Shown piece after piece: positions 1 through 6,813 of a stretch of DNA of 32,890 nt. The position numbers and the translations under genes are program-made. Under the pieces are notes generated by a model. It did not search any database, was not told the origin of the DNA, and was given only the letters and a program-made list of their open reading frames with translations. Within the stretch, counting starts at the first letter, position 1. Each line of letters begins with the position of its first letter. The stretch covers positions 1 to 32,890 of the forward strand of contig CAZCMS010000006.1 in NCBI GenBank assembly GCA_964499935.1, read 5' to 3'. The DNA is from CALBGR01 sp964499935 (GTDB lineage Bacteria; Patescibacteriota; Saccharimonadia; Saccharimonadales; UBA4665).

Positions 1-905
1 GCTTCACCGGTCGGCCCAGTGTCTCCAACCGGTCCCATCTCTCCTGTAGGACCGGTTGCGCCAGTATTTGAGGCCTCGCCTGGCATTCCCGTCGGTCCTG
101 TGTATCCCGTTTGTCCAGTTGGCCCAGTCGCACCGGTATTAGAGGCCTCGCCTGGCATTCCCGTCGGTCCTGTGTATCCCGTTTGTCCAGTTGGCCCAGT
201 CGCACCGGTATTAGAGGCCTCGCCTGGCATTCCCGTCGGTCCTGTGTATCCGGTGTATCCGGTGTATCCCGTGGGACCGGTCACTGTAGAAGCCTCGCCA
301 GTCGGTCCTGTCTCTCCGGTTGGACCGGTCTCTCCCATTTCTCCACTGAAGCCGGTCGGTCCTGTTCCTCCCGTAGTTCCTGTATATTCTAATTGAATTA
401 GAGCAGAACCTGCTTGTCCCTGAAGATAAATTGTATTACTCCACAATCTAACAAAATCACCGTTCGAAATAGGAAATGGTCCAAATGTTGGAGGGCCAGT
501 CGGGCCTGTAGCAACTTCGACAAAGAATTCAAAATCGATACCTGGACCAGTCGGGCCTGTATGGCCGGTGGGTCCTGTAGATCCGGTTCCTCCTGTAGCA
601 ATACCTGGTGGACCAGTGGGACCTGTGACCGATTCACCGGTCGGGCCAGAATGACCAGTCGGCCCGGTCTCTCCTGAATGACCAGTTGGGCCAGTCTCAC
701 CAGTCGGCCCTGTGTATCCGGTGTCACCAGTCGGCCCTGTTGATCCGGAATGACCTGACTCACCAGTCGGCCCAGAATATCCAGTCGGTCCTGTATCACC
801 GGTTTGCCCAGTCCCTCCTGTATAAATACCAGGAGGTCCAGTCGGGCCTCTTGGACCTGTATAACACATACATATCACACATCGACTTTTCTTGCACTTA
901 CACAT
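1..905 (-). CDS. Collagen-like repeat protein (3' part outside the window)
   Basis: Read on the minus strand from the ATG at 903-905, this frame stays open to the window edge, so the C-terminus is missing. A short Cys/Lys-rich start (MCKCKKSRCVICMCYTG) leads into Gly-X-Y triplets, mostly GPTG, GYTG and GETG. These are broken by a roughly 50-residue non-collagen insert around 380-560 (FEFFVEV, FVRLWSNTIYLQG). Three copies of a 72-bp repeat (24 residues containing MPGEASNTGATGPTGQTGYT) start near 70, 142 and 214. Collagen-like proteins are common giant-virus fibre or surface components, and a virion-surface role here is inferred from family. The N-terminal cysteines could form disulfides or bind metal. 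There is no signal peptide. A 15-bp inverted repeat lies directly upstream of the ATG. Confidence 0.88.
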   Translation of the reverse strand, partial: MCKCKKSRCVICMCYTGPRGPTGPPGIYTGGTGQTGDTGPTGYSGPTGESGHSGSTGPTGDTGYTGPTGETGPTGHSGETGPTGHSGPTGESVTGPTGPPGIATGGTGSTGPTGHTGPTGPGIDFEFFVEVATGPTGPPTFGPFPISNGDFVRLWSNTIYLQGQAGSALIQLEYTGTTGGTGPTGFSGEMGETGPTGETGPTGEASTVTGPTGYTGYTGYTGPTGMPGEASNTGATGPTGQTGYTGPTGMPGEASNTGATGPTGQTGYTGPTGMPGEASNTGATGPTGEMGPVGDTGPTGE

Positions 906-938
906 TTTAATCGTCAGAATATAATTCTGACGATTAAA
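906..938. promoter_or_regulatory. 15-bp perfect inverted repeat between divergent genes
   Basis: Arms 906-920 and 924-938 (TTTAATCGTCAGAAT and its complement) are perfect, with a 3-nt spacer. The element touches the collagen start codon. It lies in a divergent promoter region, so it cannot be a terminator for either neighbour. An operator or a 5'UTR hairpin is possible. Confidence 0.55.
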
Positions 939-966
939 GAATATATCTTCGTGAATAAAATTAGAT

Positions 967-990
967 CTTATATATTACATAATATATAAG
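967..990. promoter_or_regulatory. 10-bp inverted repeat just before the 995 start codon
   Basis: Arms CTTATATATT (967-976) and AATATATAAG (981-990) are separated by ACAT and end 4 nt before the ATG at 995. It would form a hairpin in the 5' leader of the peroxiredoxin-like gene. Confidence 0.4.
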
Positions 991-994
991 AAAG

Positions 995-1459
995 ATGTCA
1001 CGTATCGTCATCGCTCTGGGAGCTGATGCTCCCAGCTTTACTGCGGATGCTATAATCGATGGAGAGCTGAATAAGAACGTAATGTTTGCACCCAGAGAAC
1101 ACGGATTCAAATTGCTATTCTTCTATACTGGAGATTTCAAGGAAGAGAATGCCAGATTAATCAAGAAGTTAGATACGTTTCACGAAACGGGATACACAGT
1201 ATATGGTGTATCTGTAGATAGTATAGATGTCCACATGGCATGGTTGGACAGTATGAATATGAAGACCAACTACATCACCCTATTCACAGATGTTAGTAGG
1301 CGTATCTCTGCAGTTTATTCAGCTCTGTCATCTGATGGACCCTCGATTCCGTCCATATATATTATTGATAATTTTGGAAAACTCAGATTTATACAATATA
1401 CAGATGCCGAAATGGATCTGGAGCTTCTATGTAAAATGGTTGAAGGTCTGAAGAGTTGA
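995..1459 (+). CDS. Peroxiredoxin-like (AhpC/TSA fold) protein lacking the peroxidatic cysteine
   Basis: The 154-residue product has a thioredoxin-fold peroxiredoxin layout. It starts with GADAPSFTADAIIDGEL, followed by a strand ending LLFFYTGDF. Then comes VYGVSVDSIDVHMAW, which closely matches the GVSVDS..H.AW signature of 2-Cys peroxiredoxins. The loop that normally reads DFTFVCPTE reads DFKEENARL here, so the peroxidatic Cys and the preceding Thr/Pro are gone. The only cysteine is near the C-terminus (LLCKMVEG). It is therefore unlikely to be a thiol peroxidase and may be a binding or structural descendant. The start context is AAAGATG. The gene is divergent from the collagen-like gene and convergent with the next one. 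Confidence 0.75.
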   Translation: MSRIVIALGADAPSFTADAIIDGELNKNVMFAPREHGFKLLFFYTGDFKEENARLIKKLDTFHETGYTVYGVSVDSIDVHMAWLDSMNMKTNYITLFTDVSRRISAVYSALSSDGPSIPSIYIIDNFGKLRFIQYTDAEMDLELLCKMVEGLKS

Positions 1460-1463
1460 GAGA

Positions 1464-1485
1464 ATATGTATTAATTAATACATAT
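1464..1485. terminator. Palindromic 3'-end signal shared by convergent genes
   Basis: A 22-bp perfect palindrome with core TATTAATTAATA lies between the stop at 1457-1459 (plus) and the probable stop at 1487-1489 (minus). Palindromic signals at transcript ends are known from other giant viruses. The function here is inferred. Confidence 0.6.
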
Positions 1486-1486
1486 C

Positions 1487-2181
1487 TTATTTTCTTCTAA
1501 CAGTTGGCCTCCTAACTGGCGACATCGTTCGTCGACTCGGTGACGTTGCCCTAGNNNNNNNNNNNNNNNNNNNNNNNNNNNNNNNNNNNNNNNNNNNNNN
1601 NNNNNNNNNNNNNNNNNNNNNNNNNNNNNNNNNNNNNNNNNNNNNNNNNNNNNNGTGGTTGATTGAATCACAGGCTTCGCTGGAGTGGTTGATTGAATCA
1701 CAGGCTTCGCTGGAGTGGGCTTCGCTGGCTCAGAGATGGTCACATTTTGATTCTTCCTTGGAGATGCCGGCGATCTCATCGCCGATCTGGCTGGCGAAGC
1801 TGCCCTTGTAGGAGATGCAGGTGTTTTCCGAGGCGATTGTACCTGTGCTGGTGAAGCCGCCCTGGTGGGAGAAGCCGGAGTCTTCCTGGGAGAAGCCGGA
1901 GTCTTCCTGGGAGAAGCCGGAGTCTTCCTGGGAGAAGCAGCGCGTCCAGCATCTCTTCTAGACACTGGCTGAACTGTCGGAGGTAAGTTAGCTTTTGGAA
2001 GATTGGCCTTGGGCAGGTTCGTTCTAGGAGGATTCACATCTCTTCGAGGTGACATCGGTCTCCCAGGAGCTGTCAAGTTTCGAGGAGATGTTGGTCTTCC
2101 GCTTGAAGTTATTTTTCCGCCTCTCAATGCTTTTGGCATAGGAACGGGTTTCCGTTCCTTCCGTTGACGTTTGGTATCCAT
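1487..2181 (-). CDS. Basic, proline-rich protein with SPRK repeats (contains an assembly gap)
   Basis: The product starts MDTKRQRKERKPVPMPKALRG and is dominated by Ser-Pro-Arg/Lys units: SPRN, SPRRD, and repeated SPRKTPA. These resemble the SPKK DNA-binding motifs of histone H1-like and sperm proteins, so nucleic-acid binding is plausible but unproven. A 30-bp repeat encoding TPAKPVIQST adjoins the 100-N gap (1555-1654). Read straight through 100 Ns, the frame would end at 1471 with an out-of-character tail. The alternative frame after the gap gives SPSRRTMSPVRRPTVRRK and stops at 1487, which matches the rest of the protein. I therefore end the gene at 1487 and take the gap length as wrong. 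The start is the ATG at 2179-2181. Confidence 0.65.
1555..1654. other. 100-N assembly gap
   Basis: Exactly 100 Ns lie next to a 30-bp tandem repeat (two copies, 1655-1714). The round number suggests a placeholder, not a measured length. Confidence 0.9.
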
Positions 2182-2195
2182 TTCTAATTATTTCT

Positions 2196-2271
2196 AATAT
2201 GTCTACTCTGACGGCTATAGCTGTCTACTCTGACGACTATAGCTTTCGCTCCAACGACTATAGCTTTCGTT
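2196..2271. repeat. Imperfect short repeats downstream of the lipocalin gene
   Basis: Three related units contain GACGGCTATAGCT, GACGACTATAGCT and AACGACTATAGCTTTCG. They lie between the lipocalin stop and the start of the SPRK gene. No gene is supported here. Confidence 0.5.
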
Positions 2272-2991
2272 CTATCGCGAAAATACTGAATTGTATCTAT
2301 CCTTATTTTTATAATTGCCGTGCTTTTTAGATGGCCGATCTGTGATACCCCAGAATTCGGCATCAGCAGAGCTGTCTGTTCGTTTCTTGTCAGGTTTGGG
2401 GGATTCTCCAACCTCAGGAAGATCGTTATCGTAGAACAGAATCTCTTCCTCTTTTTTCTCTTCCTTTTTCTGATGCTTTTTGGGTGCATGAGTACGCACG
2501 GCATTCTGTGTAACCAGTAATCGGCTGGTATCGAATCCCAATCCTCGAACGCTCAATTTAACTAAATCAAATTGTGCAGATGATATACTCTCAGTCCTAG
2601 ACAAAATCCACACCTGAGTTTTGTTACGATTTCCAACAATTGCTAAATTCTCATAATCCGTCCAGTATACCCAGTAATCTGATTCACGTCCTTTGGATGT
2701 TCCAGGAGCAGAACCTTTAACATCCGGGAATGTAACTTCCAATTCTCCTGATCGGACTCCCTTAGTGGCAGTTGCATAGCCAACAATCTTAATCACTTTG
2801 CCATCTTTGGTGACACAACGATTGCATACTTTCATCGTTTTCTTTGCCGGGTCCCAATGATAGCATGCTTGTGATTTTACACAATCTGACTGAAAGTGAT
2901 TTGGATACCTGGCAATCTCATACCACGTACCCTCATATGCATCCGGATCGAAGGATGCGACCGTAGATGATTTGCTGACCTTGTTACCCAT
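2272..2991 (-). CDS. Lipocalin (Blc/apolipoprotein D-like), possibly N-myristoylated
   Basis: Residues 14-150 form a lipocalin barrel. It opens with FDPDAYEGTWYEIARYPN, which holds the GxW motif, and later shows LAIVGNRNKTQVWILSRT, the third conserved lipocalin region. Cys pairs (DCVKSQACYHW, KVCNRC) could form disulfides. The family binds small hydrophobic ligands or lipids. Bacterial and animal members carry a signal peptide, but this one starts MGNKVSKSS, a good N-myristoylation consensus (Gly2, Ser6). That suggests attachment to the cytosolic side of membranes (inference). The C-terminal 80 residues are a charged extension (KKHQKKEEKKEEE) absent from ordinary lipocalins. It is divergent from the HNH gene with a 49-bp AT-rich spacer. 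Confidence 0.88.
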   Translation of the reverse strand: MGNKVSKSSTVASFDPDAYEGTWYEIARYPNHFQSDCVKSQACYHWDPAKKTMKVCNRCVTKDGKVIKIVGYATATKGVRSGELEVTFPDVKGSAPGTSKGRESDYWVYWTDYENLAIVGNRNKTQVWILSRTESISSAQFDLVKLSVRGLGFDTSRLLVTQNAVRTHAPKKHQKKEEKKEEEILFYDNDLPEVGESPKPDKKRTDSSADAEFWGITDRPSKKHGNYKNKDRYNSVFSR

Positions 2992-3040
2992 ATTTTATAT
3001 TGTTCATTAATTCATTAAATGAATACATTTTGTACTACAA

Positions 3041-4177
3041 ATGGATATCACCGATGGATTCCCCTCATACGTTTCGAAGGTAGATGTATATCGAAAACTA
3101 TACTGTAGCCTAAGATACACTGAACCAGATGTAGTTCAGATATTACGGCTATTTAAGCTCGAATCTCCTAAAAATGAAGTATACTTTAATTGCCCCGTAA
3201 ATATGGCCAGATTCGAATATATCCTCCGTTGTATGATTTCCATGGTCACAGAAGAATGCGGAGCTGCCACTGGCAGCGAAGAACAAAAATGTAAAGCAAA
3301 TACGTTAGAAGACGTTGCAGGGAAGATTTGCAAATTCTCTCGAGGACAGATCACCAGAGCCATCCAATTCTTGCAACCTCAGAATAAACGATATTCTCTA
3401 CTTTACCTGGTACATACGGCTGCAACCCATCAACCTCCGTCTCTTACGGAAAAAGAGCTACTCCACATGATCGCCACGTGTCCGAGCGGGTATGTATTTT
3501 CTATGGACTTAATGATATATATTACTGTACATATGCCTAGAACATTTACTGGATTGATACCGGTTGTGTCCAACTCAGAGTTGGCCTTCGAATACGTACA
3601 TCATGTATTGTTCGGTTGCAATTCGAAGAGTGTAAATGCATTCTTGAACAATATACAGAAGGAGAAATTCTTGTGTATCGATACAGGTAAGGCCGTAGGC
3701 TCCGCGAAAGGATATTCTAACGTTGACGAAGTTTGCAAGATTGTATCCTCCTCACCTACGATATTCCTGTGTGCACAGATGGTGGTTAGGGAATACGTGT
3801 CTGCCAACACGTTCATCTTGGCAGCAGAGAATGGTAGAGATGGTAGAGATGACAAAGTTGCAGACCCTGCCAAAGATACACAGAATGGTAAAGAAGCTGC
3901 AAAGAAAGTACGACGCAAGACGATCCCGAAGGCCATTAAGAACCAGTTATGGAAATCTCATTTTGGAGACCGGATGAAAGGAAAATGTTATTGCTGTAAA
4001 GGGGAAATAGATGCTCTGTGTGGATGGGAAGCCGGCCATATCCAAGCAGCCGCTAAAGGAGGTTCAGACAATATTGACAACCTCAGACCTGTATGTTCAA
4101 CTTGCAATAAGAGTATGAGTAGTATGAACATGGATGACTATATCCATACCTATCACAGCAAAGCCTGCAGAGCATAG
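3041..4177 (+). CDS. HNH endonuclease-domain protein with a large unknown N-terminus
   Basis: Residues about 312-372 of 378 form an HNH domain with four metal-binding cysteines: C316/C319 (KCYCCK) and C352/C355 (VCSTCN). They surround the catalytic core AGHI (H333) and NIDNLRP (N347). This metal-dependent nuclease fold occurs in homing, restriction and repair enzymes. The first 260 residues are Cys-rich and match nothing I recognise. A basic linker (KKVRRKTIPKAIKNQLWK) precedes the HNH domain. The stop TAG at 4175-4177 lies on the junction of a 19-bp tandem duplication. With one copy the protein would end two residues later. It may be a free-standing homing-type nuclease or a virus-specific DNA-processing enzyme. 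Confidence 0.85.
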   Translation: MDITDGFPSYVSKVDVYRKLYCSLRYTEPDVVQILRLFKLESPKNEVYFNCPVNMARFEYILRCMISMVTEECGAATGSEEQKCKANTLEDVAGKICKFSRGQITRAIQFLQPQNKRYSLLYLVHTAATHQPPSLTEKELLHMIATCPSGYVFSMDLMIYITVHMPRTFTGLIPVVSNSELAFEYVHHVLFGCNSKSVNAFLNNIQKEKFLCIDTGKAVGSAKGYSNVDEVCKIVSSSPTIFLCAQMVVREYVSANTFILAAENGRDGRDDKVADPAKDTQNGKEAAKKVRRKTIPKAIKNQLWKSHFGDRMKGKCYCCKGEIDALCGWEAGHIQAAAKGGSDNIDNLRPVCSTCNKSMSSMNMDDYIHTYHSKACRA

Positions 4178-4194
4178 CAAAGCCTGCAGAGCAT
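4157..4194. repeat. 19-bp tandem duplication across a stop codon
   Basis: AGCAAAGCCTGCAGAGCAT occurs at 4157-4175 and again at 4176-4194. The HNH gene's TAG stop spans the junction. Confidence 0.9.
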
Positions 4195-4226
4195 TCTCAT
4201 AAATAGATATCTAGGATAATTACTAT

Positions 4227-4245
4227 GGGATATTAATAATATCCC
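4227..4245. terminator. Palindromic 3'-end signal
   Basis: The palindrome GGGATATTAATAATATCCC lies between convergent genes. The TAA stop of the minus-strand gene (4233-4235) is inside it. Confidence 0.55.
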
Positions 4246-4550
4246 TTCTCAATACAGAATAATAGGTACTGTCCCAACGCTTTCCAATCGCACAGTATTT
4301 GTAATTTGGCGTGATTATGAATACACAATTCTCTAACCAATATTGGACTACTCCATTTTTCCATATATGCATAGATAGTAGCCTCTGTTCCTTTATCCGA
4401 ATGTTGGAATAGCATATAATCGATATCGTCTATGATTGCCATGATGGCAAGATCAGTCAATCCGTCTGTAGTCTCTGCTTCTCGAACTGATTCTTTCAGA
4501 TCTGTCAGCATCTCCAGGATACACAGCTTGGCACTGTCGTATTTATTCAT
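4233..4550 (-). CDS. Unknown 105-residue protein, overlapping the kinase gene
   Basis: It begins MNKYDSAKLCILEMLTDL and is acidic and helical in the first half (ESVREAETTDGLTDLAIMAIIDDIDYML). The second half is rich in aromatic and cysteine residues. I do not recognise the family. Its start codon overlaps the end of the kinase gene by 8 bp and has no AAATTGAT motif of its own, so it is probably expressed with the kinase or from a signal inside it. Confidence 0.65.
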   Translation of the reverse strand: MNKYDSAKLCILEMLTDLKESVREAETTDGLTDLAIMAIIDDIDYMLFQHSDKGTEATIYAYMEKWSSPILVRELCIHNHAKLQILCDWKALGQYLLFCIEKGYY

Positions 4551-5559
4551 CTTCTGCGTGTAAAATGCAAGATAGACGTATGTGCTTGATAGTCGGTCTA
4601 AGATCAGGATCTTTAAATAGCATACGTCTCAAAATGTCTATACATGGCTGTACAGTTTCATCCGAGTGATGTATATCTTTAAACGGATCGTCTTTTAGAA
4701 TACGATTAATATAATCTGCTCGAGTATCATTTTTAGCATCCTCTACATCAAAAGGCATTCGACCGAATAGCATCTTGTATAAGACTACACCTGTAGACCA
4801 AATATCCGCTTTCTGTCCATCGTATGGTAGACCCCAAAATAGCTCAGGAGCTGCATAATGCAAAGTACCTAAATTATCCTCCAATAGATGATTCGAATGA
4901 GTAGCGAATCCAAAGTCGGTCAAAGCGATCTTCATACTTTCATTATCTCGTAATAGGATATTATCTAATTTGATATCCCTATGCACGATATTTTTAGAGA
5001 ACATGTATTCTAGAGCATCCAATAATTGCTCTAGAATATACATAGCCATTTGTGGGTTCAGTGTATCATAGTCATCCATAAAGTAGTCTAGATCGCCACC
5101 ATCGAAATATTCCATGATTATATGGAATGAATCTTCGCTTTCTTCTATACCGAACACTTTAACTATATTCGGATTCGGCTCTGCTGCTCCACAAGTGTTG
5201 CTAGATGTTCCGCAAATATCACTCAGTTCTTTCATTATAACATACTCTTTAGGAAGAGAGCCCATATATACGATCATATCTTTGGGTACGACTTTGATTG
5301 CTACTTCCTGTCTGTCCGATTTCCTAACGGCCTGATAGATAGACCCATATGACCCATCGCCTATGTTGCCGATAATGATGTAATTCTTGGGATCATATGG
5401 GTCTATTGTTTCAGTGTGATACCCCATTGTCAGAATTTTAGATATCAGTTTAGGCTTATCTTTAGCTTTCATCCAATGAGTTCCTTTTATACCTAACCCT
5501 TTGGCGATCTTCTTCAACTGAGTTAAACTCTTAGCCTCTAAATTTGATGAGTCCGCCAT
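4543..5559 (-). CDS. Ser/Thr protein kinase with an N-terminal SAP/Rho-N-like helix pair
   Basis: All catalytic motifs are present. They are the glycine loop GDGSYGSIY (68-75), VAIK with Lys89, alpha-C Glu near 105, HRDIKLDN with catalytic Asp195, DFG at 215-217, AAPE at 236-239 and DIWSTGVVLY. It should be an active kinase that phosphorylates Ser/Thr on viral or host proteins. The kinase domain fills 59-332. Residues 6-46 (SLTQLKKIAKGLGIKG, then KPKLISKIL) look like a SAP or Rho-N-type helix-turn-helix, which often binds nucleic acid. An AAAATTGA-type promoter lies about 40 bp upstream. The start codon sits in the loop of a 17-bp inverted repeat. Confidence 0.93.
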   Translation of the reverse strand: MADSSNLEAKSLTQLKKIAKGLGIKGTHWMKAKDKPKLISKILTMGYHTETIDPYDPKNYIIIGNIGDGSYGSIYQAVRKSDRQEVAIKVVPKDMIVYMGSLPKEYVIMKELSDICGTSSNTCGAAEPNPNIVKVFGIEESEDSFHIIMEYFDGGDLDYFMDDYDTLNPQMAMYILEQLLDALEYMFSKNIVHRDIKLDNILLRDNESMKIALTDFGFATHSNHLLEDNLGTLHYAAPELFWGLPYDGQKADIWSTGVVLYKMLFGRMPFDVEDAKNDTRADYINRILKDDPFKDIHHSDETVQPCIDILRRMLFKDPDLRPTIKHIRLSCILHAEDE

Positions 5560-5579
5560 CCTAAATTTAGAGGCTAAGA
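5529..5579. repeat. 17-bp perfect inverted repeat around the kinase start codon
   Basis: Arms 5529-5545 and 5563-5579 (TCTTAGCCTCTAAATTT and its complement) flank a 17-nt loop that holds the ATG (5557-5559). One arm encodes kinase residues 5-10. Confidence 0.85.
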
Positions 5580-5595
5580 CGACTGTTCAGACGGG

Positions 5596-5620
5596 TAATT
5601 AAATCGTCAATTTTGATGTA
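5596..5620 (-). promoter_or_regulatory. AAAATTGA-type promoter of the kinase gene
   Basis: On the minus strand it reads CATCAAAATTGACGATTTAA, about 40 bp before the kinase ATG. It is a variant of the window-wide motif. Confidence 0.65.
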
Positions 5621-5645
5621 GCGTTTTATCATATCAGGCATAACT

Positions 5646-5720
5646 TTTACTATATCTCGTATATAACGTAGCCGTGTTGGTATTGTGATTCTAGAAGTAA
5701 ATCTTGTGAGATATAGTAAA
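5646..5720. repeat. 13-bp inverted repeat, widely spaced
   Basis: Arms TTTACTATATCTC (5646-5658) and its exact complement (5708-5720) are separated by 49 nt. They lie in the leader of the 5727 gene. Confidence 0.5.
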
Positions 5721-5726
5721 ATAGGA

Positions 5727-6590
5727 ATGTCTAATCCCGATATTACCAATTTATACATCTATTGGAATGAAGAAAGTATCGAATATCAGTACATAGGACC
5801 ATACAAATCATACGATGAATCTACCAAAATCACATTGTTACAAAATGAGACGAGAGAAGATTTCTACGATGTGTTACTATCTAAGCAAGGATTGAATATA
5901 TCTGCAGAAGATATAGATACACTCATCGAGCGTAATAATAGCTATCTAGATGAAACTCAAAAATACCTAGATACTCTTAACCCTAAATCTCGACGTAAGA
6001 GAGATATAGAGGAATTGGTTAACACGGTTGCCAATTTTTTATTTAGGACGGAAGAAGATATATCAGCCCTAATGGCAGCGATGAAAAATATCAGATCTTT
6101 CACATTATCTTCATTGTTAAGCAAGGCTTACGATATATATGGTACCAAGTCTCGAATGCTTCAGACGTATAAAGATGGACGGATTCTATTTATAGTCGAA
6201 ACCTTTGTCAATTCTACAGAATACGGATCTATATTAGTCTGGATAGATTTTAACCGTCAAGATGGGCTATTAGTCCCCAACAAGACCAAAAATGGAAAAA
6301 CGTACGTGACTATGCGATTAATAGCCAAATCGCCCTCTATTATTGTCGTATCACAAGTATACCCAACACTGAACAAAAGATTACCACGCCTCAACGATAG
6401 GTTAGTTCCTAAAGTTGAACAGATAGCACAAATGTTAGAAGTAGATTATATATTAGTAGAACCACATGCCGAGCAAAAAGAATTGCTCCAGAAATATTAT
6501 GGATTTTCAAATCTAGAAAATATAGGTGATAATATCGGACCTAAAAGGCCTTTCTTTGATTTATTATATAAAGAGATCGATTATAGCTGA
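5727..6590 (+). CDS. Unknown 287-residue protein, possibly with a GNAT-like C-terminus
   Basis: The first ATG in frame is at 5727 (MSNPDITNLYIYWN); an upstream extension would need GTG. The first half is acidic and helical. The second half alternates hydrophobic strands (GRILFIVETF, SILVWIDF, TYVTMRLIAK, SIIVVSQVYP). It ends VEQIAQMLEVDYILVEP, then ELLQKYYGF, which recalls the last strand and Tyr-Gly-Phe end of GNAT acetyltransferases. The acetyl-CoA loop is not clear, so this is a weak hint only. No AAATTGAT motif was found upstream. The gene is divergent from the kinase. Confidence 0.75.
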   Translation: MSNPDITNLYIYWNEESIEYQYIGPYKSYDESTKITLLQNETREDFYDVLLSKQGLNISAEDIDTLIERNNSYLDETQKYLDTLNPKSRRKRDIEELVNTVANFLFRTEEDISALMAAMKNIRSFTLSSLLSKAYDIYGTKSRMLQTYKDGRILFIVETFVNSTEYGSILVWIDFNRQDGLLVPNKTKNGKTYVTMRLIAKSPSIIVVSQVYPTLNKRLPRLNDRLVPKVEQIAQMLEVDYILVEPHAEQKELLQKYYGFSNLENIGDNIGPKRPFFDLLYKEIDYS

Positions 6591-6680
6591 ATGTTCGATG
6601 TATGTAGAGTCTTCTATCTCTATACCAATATAATATTATACTAAACGATATGGGTAAATATTAGGAGTTAATATGACTGC

Positions 6681-6706
6681 TTTGATGATTTAATTAAATC
6701 ATCAAA
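6681..6706. terminator. 26-bp palindrome overlapping a promoter
   Basis: This perfect palindrome is centred on TTTAATTAAA, 90 bp after the stop at 6590. It partly overlaps the promoter of the next gene. It is a possible 3'-end signal for the upstream gene. Confidence 0.5.
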
Positions 6707-6721
6707 ATTGATTTAATATTT
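6700..6721 (+). promoter_or_regulatory. AAAATTGA-type promoter of the 6814 gene
   Basis: It reads ATCAAAATTGATTTAATATT, about 95 bp before the ATG at 6814. Confidence 0.65.
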
Positions 6722-6813
6722 TAATATACTACACATAACTTTTTGCTCTATACATTATACTAGATATAACATTTTACCCTGTGTAATACACTGTCTAGTA
6801 TAAACACAAAATC

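Noticed and set aside
398..799. Open frames on either strand inside the collagen-like region
   Set aside because: They are frame shadows of the Gly-X-Y repeat. The correct minus-strand frame is open from 905 to the window edge.
2184..2504. Minus-strand frame overlapping the end of the lipocalin gene
   Set aside because: It overlaps the better supported lipocalin extension, with low-complexity Lys/Arg runs and no start context.
5685..5726. Extension of the 5727 gene to 5685
   Set aside because: It would start at GTG and overlap an inverted-repeat arm. ATG initiation at 5727 is more likely for a eukaryotic virus.
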